This document shows, in pieces, positions 9,838 through 18,877 of a stretch of DNA of 32,749 nucleotides (position 1 is its first letter; the number at the start of each line of letters is the position of its first letter). The DNA is from Chloroflexota bacterium. GTDB lineage: Bacteria; Chloroflexota; Anaerolineae; Promineifilales; Promineifilaceae. Where the stretch lies: NCBI GenBank assembly GCA_024223125.1, contig JAAEOP010000359.1:1-32749 (forward strand), written 5' to 3'. The notes beneath the pieces were generated by a model, which did not search any database, was not told the DNA's origin, and saw only the letters and a list, made by a program, of their open reading frames with translations. The position numbers and the translations under genes were made by a program.

Positions 9838-10101
9838 ATGTCTGACCGTCCACTTTGGCAATTGTTAATCATTAGCAAGAATTTATCGGCTGTGGATAAA
9901 CGGCCGTTAACTTGCGGTGAATGTTTTTCCATTCTGGAGTATCTGGCTGATTCTGTAGCTGGTGAACAGGTGACAGTCAAAGCATTGCAAAAAATGGCCC
10001 ATTTACACCTGGCTACCTGCCCCGACTGCCGGGATTATTATTTGCAACAATTGCACGAATTGGAAGAATTTTTCTTGCTACAACAAAGGATAGGGAAATA
10101 A
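9838..10101 (+). CDS. Small protein with anti-sigma-type zinc-finger motif
   Basis: 87 residues from the ATG at 9838. An in-frame ATG at 9811 would add nine residues. The protein has CGEC (26-29) and then HLATCPDC, an H-x3-C-x2-C arrangement (His57, Cys61, Cys64) like the ZAS zinc motif of anti-sigma factors (zf-HC2 type). No membrane segment or sensor domain follows, and the C-terminus is a short Leu/Glu-rich helix. No sigma factor gene is adjacent, so a regulatory role is only suggested. The stretch could also be an orphan zinc-binding fragment. Ribosome-site support is poor. Confidence 0.55.
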   Translation: MSDRPLWQLLIISKNLSAVDKRPLTCGECFSILEYLADSVAGEQVTVKALQKMAHLHLATCPDCRDYYLQQLHELEEFFLLQQRIGK

Positions 10102-10109
10102 ACGAATAA

Positions 10110-10220
10110 CAGAACGACAGTATCGGCGACACAAATTTATTGGTGGTGATGGATGCGGGTAAGGCGGCAACGGCCGTTTACAATCGCAGTGTAGACGGCC
10201 AGACTCTTACCTTTAAGTAG
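10110..10220 (+). pseudogene. C-terminal relic of a DUF3179 protein
   Basis: An open stretch of 36 codons ends at TAG (10218-10220) and reads NDSIGDTNLLVVMDAG and then ATAVYNRSVDGQTLTFK. The last part parallels the DPVVDGQALTF segment of the DUF3179 lipoprotein upstream and similar segments in that family. It has no start codon in a suitable place and begins right after a stop, so it is a leftover of a second gene copy. Confidence 0.5.
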
Positions 10221-10229
10221 AATTTACCA

Positions 10230-11972
10230 TTAATCCAAATCCGCCTGTAACCAAAGAACCTGATATGGCTCCAAAATCAGGTTCAGTTGCCCGGCCTCAA
10301 ACGCATAAACATCACCCTGAATCAGGTCAATCATTGAATTGGCCGATTGCTTTAGCGACAAATTGAGTTGCTGTGGTTGGGACGATACATTATGCAGGCA
10401 AAGAACACGCTCACGGCCGTTTTCCGATACCCGCCACAAAGCAAATATGGCTTGATGACAAAACAACACGTCCTGCGCCCCATTGGGATGAAACGCTGGG
10501 TTTGTGGTACGAGCCTTGAGCAGTTGCCGATAGCCGTTAAACACATGATGGCGCAAAGAGGTAGGATCGCTTAATTCATCCTCCAATTGGTGGCGTTGCA
10601 ATTTCTGACGGTTGATTGTCCGTTTCTGCCCACTCAGTTCCACTCCTTCTCGCCAATTGCGCGAACCAAACAGGCTATGAAAATAGATGCCGGGAACGCC
10701 GCGCAAAGCCAGCATAATTGCCTGGGCTGTTAAAAAACGACGTGCCTGCCACGCCACTGGCTCATCCACTCCGTTCGGGTCTCCCAATGCGTCCAGATAG
10801 TTAATGTTCAGTTCATAAACACTCTGACTGCCGTCGCCATCGGTTTTGTAAGAGATATAACCACCCAAAGCTTTCACCCGCTTCGCCATAGTAGATACGG
10901 CCGTATCTGACAACAATCCCTTCGCCGGCTGCATCCCAATCCCGTCATGCGAGGCCAGAAAGTTAAAGAAAGTAGCCTGCTCCGATGGAAGCGTCAGCGT
11001 GGCCGCCCATTGCGAAAGCGTTTCGGCATTGCCAGTATGGAAGGTGTGTAACGTTAAGGGTGGCAGTGAGAAATTATAAACCAGCTGCGCCTCGTTACGG
11101 CCGTTACCAAAATAAGCAATATTGTCCTCATGGGGCACATTTGTCTCCGTGATCAGGCTCACTTGTGGCGCTACCATATCCAGCGCCATACGCATTAGGC
11201 GCACAATTTCATGGGTTTGTGGCCGATGGATACAATCTGTGCCAATCTCTTTCCAAATGTAGGCAATCGCATCCAGTCGGATAAATTCGGCGCCATGCGC
11301 CACATAAAAGAGGAGTACATCCATTACCGTAAATAATACATCTGGATTGGCAAAATTGAGATCAACCTGATCCGCACTAAAAGTAGTCCATACTTGTTTT
11401 GTACCCGATGGTGTCTTTACCGCAGTCAGTAAAGGCAAAGCACGAGGACGGAAAACAGCGGACAGATCGATATTCGGGTCTACGGTGATGAAACTGTCTG
11501 TATACGGCCGTTCATCCTGCAAAAATGCTTGGAACCAATCGCTCTCGGCAGAAATATGGTTAACAACAGCGTCAAACATCAAGCGGAAGGAATGGCTAAT
11601 GGTTGCCACATCTCCCCAATCGCCCCAATCTGGATTAACCTGTTTATAGTTAATCACAGAAAAACCGTCATCTGAAGAATAAGGGAAAAAAGGCAAAAGA
11701 TGAATCGTACTGATGCTGCCAGCCAGATGTTGGGGTAAAAATTCGGCCAAAGTAGCCATCGGTTTTTGACCAGGCTGTTGCACCATGTCGCCGTAAGTAA
11801 TCAGGATAGCGTCTTGCTCCGTAACCCGTTCCAATACGGCCGTTGTTCCACTCCCAAAAACTGCCTGAAAATCTTTTAACCGCTGCTGCCAGCGTGGGAA
11901 ACAGCGGTCAGTTTCTTCGGCTCCGTATAAAAATAACAGATGGTTGTGTAATGTTTGATACGGCGTGTTCAT
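10230..11972 (-). CDS. GH13 subfamily 18 sugar phosphorylase, glucosylglycerate phosphorylase-like
   Basis: 580 residues with an alpha-amylase-type barrel. The catalytic residues fit GH13: nucleophile Asp234 in FIRLDAIAYIWKEIG, acid/base Glu276 in LITETNVPHEDN, and stabiliser Asp343 in ASHDGIG. Subfamily 18 enzymes cleave alpha-glucosides with phosphate, giving glucose 1-phosphate. Sucrose phosphorylases are usually about 490-505 residues and have a different motif after the nucleophile. The longer size and the RLDAIAYxWKEIG-x-x-CIHxPQTH pattern resemble glucosylglycerate phosphorylases such as E. coli YcjM. It is the last gene of a sugar locus with an ABC importer, as ycjM also neighbours one. 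The start has AAGGACACA before the ATG. Exact substrate is inferred, not seen. Confidence 0.8.
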   Translation of the reverse strand: MNTPYQTLHNHLLFLYGAEETDRCFPRWQQRLKDFQAVFGSGTTAVLERVTEQDAILITYGDMVQQPGQKPMATLAEFLPQHLAGSISTIHLLPFFPYSSDDGFSVINYKQVNPDWGDWGDVATISHSFRLMFDAVVNHISAESDWFQAFLQDERPYTDSFITVDPNIDLSAVFRPRALPLLTAVKTPSGTKQVWTTFSADQVDLNFANPDVLFTVMDVLLFYVAHGAEFIRLDAIAYIWKEIGTDCIHRPQTHEIVRLMRMALDMVAPQVSLITETNVPHEDNIAYFGNGRNEAQLVYNFSLPPLTLHTFHTGNAETLSQWAATLTLPSEQATFFNFLASHDGIGMQPAKGLLSDTAVSTMAKRVKALGGYISYKTDGDGSQSVYELNINYLDALGDPNGVDEPVAWQARRFLTAQAIMLALRGVPGIYFHSLFGSRNWREGVELSGQKRTINRQKLQRHQLEDELSDPTSLRHHVFNGYRQLLKARTTNPAFHPNGAQDVLFCHQAIFALWRVSENGRERVLCLHNVSSQPQQLNLSLKQSANSMIDLIQGDVYAFEAGQLNLILEPYQVLWLQADLD

Positions 11973-12026
11973 TGTGTCCTTGTAATAGATTTTTCGCTAG
12001 GTCACGAAATTTTTGCTACAATTGAC

Positions 12027-12066
12027 TCCCTTTCCCTATAAGGGAGAGGGCTGGGGTGAGGGTGAT
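12027..12066. repeat. Intergenic hairpin of the CCCTCTCCCT type
   Basis: CCCTTTCCCT-ATA-AGGGAGAGGG pairs over 10 bp with one G-U wobble and is followed by CTGGGGTGAGGGTGA. It fills the space between the GT4 and GH13 genes. It may act as a terminator or attenuator on the minus strand, but there is no U run. Confidence 0.45.
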
Positions 12067-12071
12067 TAAAA

Positions 12072-13442
12072 TCAGTTCTTGGGAAAATCAGCCATCAGTT
12101 GCGCCAAATAACCGCGCAAAGCGGCCATCGAATAGTTTTGCCGTCCCATGTCGAAGTTGTGGTCTACCATCTCTTGACGCAATTGGGCATTGGTTAGGAA
12201 GACGATGGCTTCGTCGGCTACTGTTTGCAACACTTTTGTGGGCACTTGTGCTAGCCCATTGACATCCGTTCCGCTGATGTCCGATCCTAACGAGACGGCT
12301 TGCAACCCTTTATCTTTGATATCGGCTAGGTAGACAGGATACTCAAATAGCAAAAAGGGTAGCCGCGCCACAATCGCTTCTAACAACTGATTACCCCACC
12401 CTTCCCACAAACTGGGATAAGTAACAAAATCAGCATGAACATAAGTATCCCATAATGAGTAAATTTTATGCCCATCACGTAACTCTCGCCTTCCAGCCAC
12501 CCGATCTTCAATAAAGAGAGCATCAATACCAGTTTCCGCAATTTTGTTTTTGAGCTGGTTTAGATACAAGCCACGAGCATCATCCTGAGTGTAGCCAGCC
12601 AACAGTAGCACAATACGGCTGTCCGCGCTGAAAGTACGGCCGTTATACAAACCATGTTCCCTCAAATACGCCCGCCGTTCCGCAGAACCCAGGGCCTGCA
12701 CAAAATCAATCGCCAATTCAATTCCTTTACGCGACACAATACGTGTTGCTTGCAAGACCAAAATATCATCCTCGCGCAACCCAATCTGTTCCCGAAAATC
12801 CTGGTTATATTCATCTGGTTGCCATGTTGTCTCCTCAAAATCAAACACATTAGGTACAACGGTGGCTTCAATTCCTTTGCGTGCGGCCAATTCTTTTTGT
12901 GCCAGACTATTGATGACCACATGCCGTGCCAACAGATCGCGCGGCGGCAGATATTTATCGGCAATTTCAATGGCCGTAGCGCAAGTTAAAGCCACGCCGT
13001 CCATCCGTTCCCAATAAAAATCATGGTTATGGGCCAACGCCGGCAATTGTAAATCTCGCATCACACGCACCAGAGCTTCGGCCACCGGTGGGCTGGCAGC
13101 TACCGACCATACATTTTGCGGAATTAGGAAATCAATCCCCCTCTCTTGTACAAATACCCTAATTTTTTCCTCGATAGCATCAGTAAGTTGAGCCATCTCG
13201 GCCGTAAAACCAGCCGCATCATAATCACGTAGAGCCGTGAACATGTTGTCATTTAGTCGTTTAGCATCATCGCGGTGATGGTACATTTCTTCGATTAGCG
13301 TACCTTCTACACTGCCCAAATCACCACCGCACAAATAAACGGTGTGCCCCATTTCTTCCAATGCTCGTTTCCATTTGTCAATTTCCAGAGAGACACCGTC
13401 CGTCCCACCCACTTTATAATGAAAAATACCAATGGTTTTCAT
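12072..13442 (-). CDS. GT4 family glycosyltransferase, possibly mannosylglucosylglycerate synthase-like
   Basis: 456 residues with two Rossmann-like halves (GT-B). The N-terminus is MKTIGIFHYKVGGTDGVSLE, with the Gly-rich acceptor-side loop. The donor side has QATRIVSRKGIELAIDF and, near residue 345, PSLWEGWGNQLLEA, containing the E-x7-E-type motif that binds the sugar nucleotide. GT4 enzymes are retaining and transfer mannose or glucose from nucleotide sugars. It sits between GH38 and GH13_18 genes. I recall a similar start for mannosylglucosylglycerate synthases, but I cannot verify this without a search. The start has AAAGGG upstream, and the gene follows GH38 by 32 nt. Confidence 0.8.
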   Translation of the reverse strand: MKTIGIFHYKVGGTDGVSLEIDKWKRALEEMGHTVYLCGGDLGSVEGTLIEEMYHHRDDAKRLNDNMFTALRDYDAAGFTAEMAQLTDAIEEKIRVFVQERGIDFLIPQNVWSVAASPPVAEALVRVMRDLQLPALAHNHDFYWERMDGVALTCATAIEIADKYLPPRDLLARHVVINSLAQKELAARKGIEATVVPNVFDFEETTWQPDEYNQDFREQIGLREDDILVLQATRIVSRKGIELAIDFVQALGSAERRAYLREHGLYNGRTFSADSRIVLLLAGYTQDDARGLYLNQLKNKIAETGIDALFIEDRVAGRRELRDGHKIYSLWDTYVHADFVTYPSLWEGWGNQLLEAIVARLPFLLFEYPVYLADIKDKGLQAVSLGSDISGTDVNGLAQVPTKVLQTVADEAIVFLTNAQLRQEMVDHNFDMGRQNYSMAALRGYLAQLMADFPKN

Positions 13443-13474
13443 AAAAATTACCCTTTTCTTGGAGTTGCTTTATC

Positions 13475-16400
13475 TTACGATGGGACTAAACGCAGGGTGA
13501 GGATCTGATAAGGTTTGATAAAAACGGACAACTGCCGTCCAGATACACTCAATTCTTCCTGGTTCTCTTCCAATAAATTAGTACGCATGGCTTGAGCCAA
13601 TGGGAACCCAACCGTTAAAGTGATCATTCCCCGTTGACGTTTGTATTCGTAGAGACGCACGATGACGTCATGACCATCCTCAGCCTGTTTGATGGTTTCA
13701 ATGATCACATGGGGCTGATCAACAGTTATGAATGAGGTAGGTGTAATCGGTTGTGAAGCTGGTTTGTCGCTTATCTCATTTGTGAACACGATCAAAGGAT
13801 CATTTAAGGCATAGGCAGCTGCGGCCGTACTCTCTTTCCACGTTTCGGCATGAGGGTACAAGCTGTAGGTAAAATGATGTTCGCCCTGGTCGGCTTCCGG
13901 GTCCGGGTTGGTAGGGCTGCGCAAGAGGGTCAGGCGCATCACATTATCCTGAATGTCATGGCCGTATTTGCAATCGTTGAGCAAGCTGACGCCGTAATCA
14001 CCTTCGCTTAAGTCTACCCATTTTTGGGCGCACGTTTCAAAGCGGGCCCAATCCCAACTGGTGTTACGATGGGTGGGGTGTTCCACATTACCCCATTGGA
14101 TTTCATAGGTAGCTTGCGGAGCCAGTACAGTCACGGGGAAGGCGATTTTGAGCAGAATGTGCCGTTCCTGCCACTGCACGGCCGTAGCAAAATCCAGGCG
14201 GCGGCTGTTATGCGTTAAGGAAATATGCTGTTCAATTTCACTATTGAAGAGGCGGCGTTTGATCAATAGCGTTGCCCGTAGCGGGCCATTTTCGACCAAT
14301 TCGATGGTTGAGGTTGGATCTGCGAGCCACATTTTGTCATCGTAATAAATATCAATTTCCCAGGCATCCGGCGTTTTGGGCCGATCCTCAAATAGTTGAA
14401 ACTGATTTGCTAGTGAGCCGAGGGGGAGAACGTCACGGCCGTATTCCTTATCGTAAATGCGGGTAATGTCGCCAGCTTCATTAAAAGTGACAGCCAAAAA
14501 TTCATTCTCCAGCGAATGCGTGGTAGCTGTGACTGGTACAGAGGTTGTTGTTATCTGTTCCCTCGTCATCGTGAGCGGTGTGATGGAGTAAGGTGGCAGT
14601 TCGCCCGCATCCAGCCAAAAGCCGTCTGCGGTTGGCTGCATCGCCACCGGTGTTCCATCTGGTTTGTGCAGACCTATTGTGTCTGGCACGGCCGTCAGAA
14701 AAGCCAAATCATGCCGGGTAAACGATGTAGGATTGACCAGCAGAACGTCACCGTTTACGGCCGTTCCCATCCAGGTCAACGCCTCTTGGACTACCTGCTG
14801 GCCCAACCGCTTCACTTCCGCATACTGCTGTAAGGACTCTTCATAAACCGGGCCAATACTGCTGCCAGGTATGATGTCGTGAAACTGATTCAGACATACC
14901 AATTCCCAAGCACGATTCAAGGCAGTGTGCGGGTATTGGTATTCAGCAAGCGCATGACTGGCTGCGGCGTCGTGCTTACTGAATACGGAAGCAAAGGCCG
15001 CCAAAAACTCGGCATCATGCAGCAAAAACTCACTCTTGCGGTTAGCCCGTTTGTTACGCGCCTGCGTCGTGTACGTACCGCGATGATATTCCAGATACAA
15101 TTCCCCATTCCAGATGGGCAGATTTTCTCCCACCTTCGCTTCCAACTGGCGGAAGAAGGCGGCTACTGTGCCGCAGTGGGTACGCGGTGCGGCCGGAAAG
15201 CTGCCCATTTCTCGGATATTTTCCAGCATCTCGCGGGTAGGGCCGCCCCCGCCATCGCCATAACCAAAGGCCATCAGCAAAGGGGGCGTCACGCCCGGCT
15301 GTCCTCCATCCTTTTGCTGGAAATTGGTCCATGTACTCAATATCTGGGACGGGGAGGCTTTGGCATTGTAGGTGCTGGCAAAAGCGCTGCCGCTTTCTTT
15401 GGTGGGGCTGAAATGGGTCAAGACGCGGGTGCCATCCAACCCCTGCCACCAAAATGAATCATAGGGCAGCCGGTTGTACTGGCTCCAGCCTATCTTGATC
15501 GTGAAGAAGTATTCCAGACCGGCCTCTTTGATGAGTTGGGGCAAATTCCAGGCGTAACCGAAGACGTCCGGCAGCCAGAGTACGGCCGTTTCTGCCCCTG
15601 CACCAAAATGTTCCCGAAAAAATCGCCGCCCCAGCAAAAATTGCCGTGCCAACGATTCGCCGCCGGACAGATTGCAGTCAGCCTCCACCCACATACCGCC
15701 GATAGGTTCCCATTGGCCGCCGGCTACTTTTTTGCGTATCGTCTGAAATAAATTGGGGTAATCCTGACGGGCGTACTCGTAAAGCTGCGGCTGGCTCTGC
15801 ACAAAGTGAAATTCAGGGAACTGCTCCATCAGGCGAATGACATTGTGGAATGTGCGCCCCACTTTGCGCCGGGTCTGGCTCAACGTCCACAGCCAGGCAA
15901 CGTCAATATGGGCGTGACCTACGGCCGTAATATCCACAGCCAACGGCTCGCCGGCCCGATTTACACCATCGCGCAAAACGTTATGCGCCAGAGGCACGCT
16001 GGCATAAAATCGCTCGCCGAAAGGTTCTCGTGTATCTAAAATTTTGAAGGCAGCGTCCAGGGCATTGTACAGGTGGGGCTGGGTAGGATTATCTTCGTGT
16101 ACGCTGTCGGCAATGCCCAGCGCTACACGGGCCAGGGCGATGAAGTCGCGGGTGGGCTGGTCTATTTGCACGATGACACAGGAGCCTATGTATTGAGATG
16201 CGACCGTATCTCTTCCCGTTCCCGTCCAACCGTTTAAGGCTAACAAATGGATGGAACCATCACACCATTCCGGTGCCAATTGTATTTCCTGATGATGCCG
16301 GTTACAAGCGGCATACGGCCGGGCATCCACATAAGCCAATGCTTCCGGGTGGCTAAAACTGCCCGCCTCGCCCAAAGGTAAAAAGAGGGCAGATGGGACA

Positions 16401-16660
16401 GCTTTGTCCCACTCCGGCGGTATGGCAAAATGGGTGCGTAAAACAAAATCTACGCCTGTTTTTAGCCAATACGAATTCGGTTGAACCACAGCCCAATCGC
16501 TATCATCCAGATCGGGCGCCACAGGCGGTTCTGTTTCTGGATTGGGTAATTCTAACAGCCGAAAAGAGGGCAAGGGTTTTTGATGCCGGTAGACCAGTGG
16601 CTCAATCAGGCGAATACGCTGAGCAATCTTTTCTGACGTCCAGCGTATCTTATGTAGCAT
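13475..16660 (-). CDS. GH38 family alpha-mannosidase
   Basis: 1061 residues from the ATG at 16658-16660, which overlaps the end of the upstream ATPase gene by 11 bp. An upstream ATG at 16702 would give 14 more residues and a longer overlap. An N-terminal beta domain (about 1-230) is followed by the catalytic domain with HAHIDVAWLW (249-258, zinc ligands His251 and Asp253). The nucleophile Asp328 is in MWVEADCNLSGGES, and LWLPDVFGY (362-370) follows. The long C-terminal beta domains are usual for the family. GH38 enzymes are zinc-dependent retaining exo-alpha-mannosidases. No signal peptide is visible, so it should act in the cytoplasm on imported oligosaccharides or glycosides. It is rich in ACGGCCGT (six copies). 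Confidence 0.93.
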   Translation of the reverse strand: MLHKIRWTSEKIAQRIRLIEPLVYRHQKPLPSFRLLELPNPETEPPVAPDLDDSDWAVVQPNSYWLKTGVDFVLRTHFAIPPEWDKAVPSALFLPLGEAGSFSHPEALAYVDARPYAACNRHHQEIQLAPEWCDGSIHLLALNGWTGTGRDTVASQYIGSCVIVQIDQPTRDFIALARVALGIADSVHEDNPTQPHLYNALDAAFKILDTREPFGERFYASVPLAHNVLRDGVNRAGEPLAVDITAVGHAHIDVAWLWTLSQTRRKVGRTFHNVIRLMEQFPEFHFVQSQPQLYEYARQDYPNLFQTIRKKVAGGQWEPIGGMWVEADCNLSGGESLARQFLLGRRFFREHFGAGAETAVLWLPDVFGYAWNLPQLIKEAGLEYFFTIKIGWSQYNRLPYDSFWWQGLDGTRVLTHFSPTKESGSAFASTYNAKASPSQILSTWTNFQQKDGGQPGVTPPLLMAFGYGDGGGGPTREMLENIREMGSFPAAPRTHCGTVAAFFRQLEAKVGENLPIWNGELYLEYHRGTYTTQARNKRANRKSEFLLHDAEFLAAFASVFSKHDAAASHALAEYQYPHTALNRAWELVCLNQFHDIIPGSSIGPVYEESLQQYAEVKRLGQQVVQEALTWMGTAVNGDVLLVNPTSFTRHDLAFLTAVPDTIGLHKPDGTPVAMQPTADGFWLDAGELPPYSITPLTMTREQITTTSVPVTATTHSLENEFLAVTFNEAGDITRIYDKEYGRDVLPLGSLANQFQLFEDRPKTPDAWEIDIYYDDKMWLADPTSTIELVENGPLRATLLIKRRLFNSEIEQHISLTHNSRRLDFATAVQWQERHILLKIAFPVTVLAPQATYEIQWGNVEHPTHRNTSWDWARFETCAQKWVDLSEGDYGVSLLNDCKYGHDIQDNVMRLTLLRSPTNPDPEADQGEHHFTYSLYPHAETWKESTAAAAYALNDPLIVFTNEISDKPASQPITPTSFITVDQPHVIIETIKQAEDGHDVIVRLYEYKRQRGMITLTVGFPLAQAMRTNLLEENQEELSVSGRQLSVFIKPYQILTLRLVPS

Positions 16661-17759
16661 CGCGGGATGTATTTGATATTCGCAACCCGGTCTCTTTATC
16701 AAAGAAGTGAATATTGTCCTGATTGAAGACCAGGTGTACGGTTTGGCCGGTTTGGATTTTGGGTCGGGGTGGCACCACTAGCTTTAAGATTTTTTTGTCC
16801 ATTTCTACGGCTACAATCTGGTGAGAACCTTGCGGCTCGGCAACCAGACAATCAGCAGACATGATTGCATCTTCTTCAACGCTCAATTCAATATTTTCCG
16901 GCCGGATGCCGATGATTAACTGTTTTTGGTCGTAGTTTGTCAATACGGCCGCATTGTGGTCATCCAAAGTCAAATTTATGTAATTGTTTTGCAGAGAATG
17001 GGTTCCATTAACGGCCGTTAATTCCACATCTATAAAATTCGTCGGCGGCGTGCCAATAAACCCGGCCACAAATACGGAGGCGCATTGATCATACACAGCT
17101 TCCGGGGAGCCTATTTGCACAATCACACCATCTCGCATGATCACAATCCGATCAGCCATGCTCAGCGCTTCTGACTGATCATGGGTCACAAAGACTGTCG
17201 TGGCATCCGTCTGGTTATGGATAGCCTTCAACTCGGTACGCATCGTACCGCGCAGTTTGGCGTCCAGGTTAGAAAGTGGCTCATCCATCAGGAAAACCTT
17301 CGGTTTCACGGCAATAGCCCGCGCTACCGCCACCCGCTGTTGCTGCCCCCCGGAAAGCTGCCCTGGATACCGCTCCAAATACTCGCCAATATTGGTCATA
17401 GCGGCTACTTCTTTAACGATTTTGTCAATTTCCTGCTTATTCATCTTTTTCAACTTAAGCGCAAAAGCAATATTGTCATAAACGGTCATGTGCGGCCAGA
17501 TGGCGTAATTCTGGAATATCATGCTGACATTTCGCTCTCTGGGCGGCAAGTCAGTCACATCCACACCGTCAATCAAGATCGAACCGGCCGTTGTCTCTTC
17601 CAGCCCGGCCACCATACGCATGGCCGTTGTTTTACCGCAGCCAGATGGCCCCAGCAAGACCAGAAATTCGCCGTCATACACTTCTAATGACAGGTCATTG
17701 ACAGCAATGACATCTTTGCCAAATTGTTTCGTCACATGGTCTAGTATTAGGGTAGCCAT
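16650..17759 (-). CDS. ABC transporter ATPase, sugar import (MsmX/UgpC type)
   Basis: 369 residues from the ATG at 17757-17759, preceded by GGAGG. Motifs: Walker A GPSGCGKT (37-44), LSGGQ (135-139), Walker B VFLMDEP (155-161) and the switch His193 in VTHDQ. A C-terminal TOBE-type regulatory domain contains GIRPENIEL, the hallmark of the MalK/UgpC/MsmX group. It powers the two permeases encoded just upstream. ATPases of this group often serve several sugar importers. Its stop overlaps the GH38 start, which points to translational coupling. Confidence 0.93.
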   Translation of the reverse strand: MATLILDHVTKQFGKDVIAVNDLSLEVYDGEFLVLLGPSGCGKTTAMRMVAGLEETTAGSILIDGVDVTDLPPRERNVSMIFQNYAIWPHMTVYDNIAFALKLKKMNKQEIDKIVKEVAAMTNIGEYLERYPGQLSGGQQQRVAVARAIAVKPKVFLMDEPLSNLDAKLRGTMRTELKAIHNQTDATTVFVTHDQSEALSMADRIVIMRDGVIVQIGSPEAVYDQCASVFVAGFIGTPPTNFIDVELTAVNGTHSLQNNYINLTLDDHNAAVLTNYDQKQLIIGIRPENIELSVEEDAIMSADCLVAEPQGSHQIVAVEMDKKILKLVVPPRPKIQTGQTVHLVFNQDNIHFFDKETGLRISNTSRDAT

Positions 17760-17776
17760 GAATGTTTCCTCCAACG

Positions 17777-18877
17777 TTATACGGTCATGCCGCCCCACAT
17801 CTGGTTAATGTAGCGGCGAATAAAAAAAGTAAAAATAATAGCCGGAATGGCCATAGCCATACCGGCAGCGGCCGCCAAATTAACCTGCCCTGAGGAGCCA
17901 AGAAGCGTCTGATAGACAACGACGGCAAAAGTGGGGTTGAATTGTGTTAACATAATGGCTGCTACCGTCTCGTTCCAGGCCCCCAAAAAGGCGTACATAG
18001 AGGCTGCGGCCAACCCCGGCAGGGCCAGGGGAAAAGTGATACGCATGAAGGACTGAAATTTGGAGGCGCCAAACACCTGGGCCGCTTCTTCCAATGTGAC
18101 CGGAATCCCCATAAAGATACTGGCAGTAATCCACACAGTCAGACCAATGGAACCAACTGAGTAAACCAGGGACAAACCCAAAGGTTTGTCATACAGGCCG
18201 ACGCTAGCCAGGATGGTAATCATGGGCAGGGCAATAGCCACTGCCGGAAACATCCTGACGAAAAGGACACTGAATTTTAATCCATTGCGTCCCTTGAAAC
18301 TGTAGCGGGCAAAAGCATAGCCGGCCGTGCCGCCAATACTAAGTGAAATAAGAATGGTCAAGGCCGCTACCTGTAGGCTGCGAATAAGGGCGGGCACGGC
18401 ATCGCGGGTAACGCGAAAAAAGACTTTGTAATTTTGTAATATATCACGGCGATAGGTGAAATAGATAGCGCCATCTTCACCCACTTCTACATCTTGAACA
18501 TGTGTTTCCAGTTCAGCTATGCGATCTTCTATTTCCTCTTCAGACATGAGTGTATTCAGGAATGAGCGCATGTAAACTGACATTTTTTCTACATCACCGG
18601 TGTCCAATACTGTTTCGTATTCTCCGGTCTGGTCATCATAAACGCTAAGTAAATACCCTCTCTCGCTTGTTTCCAACTTGAATTCGGTCGTGAAACTGGG
18701 CAGTAAGGGGAGTGGAAATTGGTAAGCTTCGGCGGTAGATAAAAACGACAGAGAAACGAGGAAAAATACGGGTGTCAGAACGATAAAGGTGATACCGATA
18801 ACGATGATATATAAAACTGTACGCCGGATCGCTTTTTTCAGGTTAACAGGTTTTTGGGGCAGTGTGTTTTCTGTCAT
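17777..18877 (-). CDS. ABC sugar transporter permease, MalG type, with periplasmic insertion
   Basis: 366 residues, with a first membrane segment at about 20-45 and five more after residue 160. The EAA loop that docks the ATPase is EEAAQVFGASKF and then RITFPLALPG. Usual MalG-type permeases are about 270-290 residues. The excess is a charged, coiled-coil-prone block between TM1 and the core (about 62-147), containing LMSEEEIEDRIAELETHVQD. Its placement outside the membrane suggests contact with the binding protein or cell wall. The start overlaps the previous permease's stop as ATGA. The gap to the ATPase gene is 17 nt. Confidence 0.92.
   Translation of the reverse strand: MTENTLPQKPVNLKKAIRRTVLYIIVIGITFIVLTPVFFLVSLSFLSTAEAYQFPLPLLPSFTTEFKLETSERGYLLSVYDDQTGEYETVLDTGDVEKMSVYMRSFLNTLMSEEEIEDRIAELETHVQDVEVGEDGAIYFTYRRDILQNYKVFFRVTRDAVPALIRSLQVAALTILISLSIGGTAGYAFARYSFKGRNGLKFSVLFVRMFPAVAIALPMITILASVGLYDKPLGLSLVYSVGSIGLTVWITASIFMGIPVTLEEAAQVFGASKFQSFMRITFPLALPGLAAASMYAFLGAWNETVAAIMLTQFNPTFAVVVYQTLLGSSGQVNLAAAAGMAMAIPAIIFTFFIRRYINQMWGGMTV

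Noticed and set aside
14879..15457. 192-codon plus-strand ORF opposite GH38
   Set aside because: Antisense to the catalytic domain of GH38, with no ribosome site or recognisable family.
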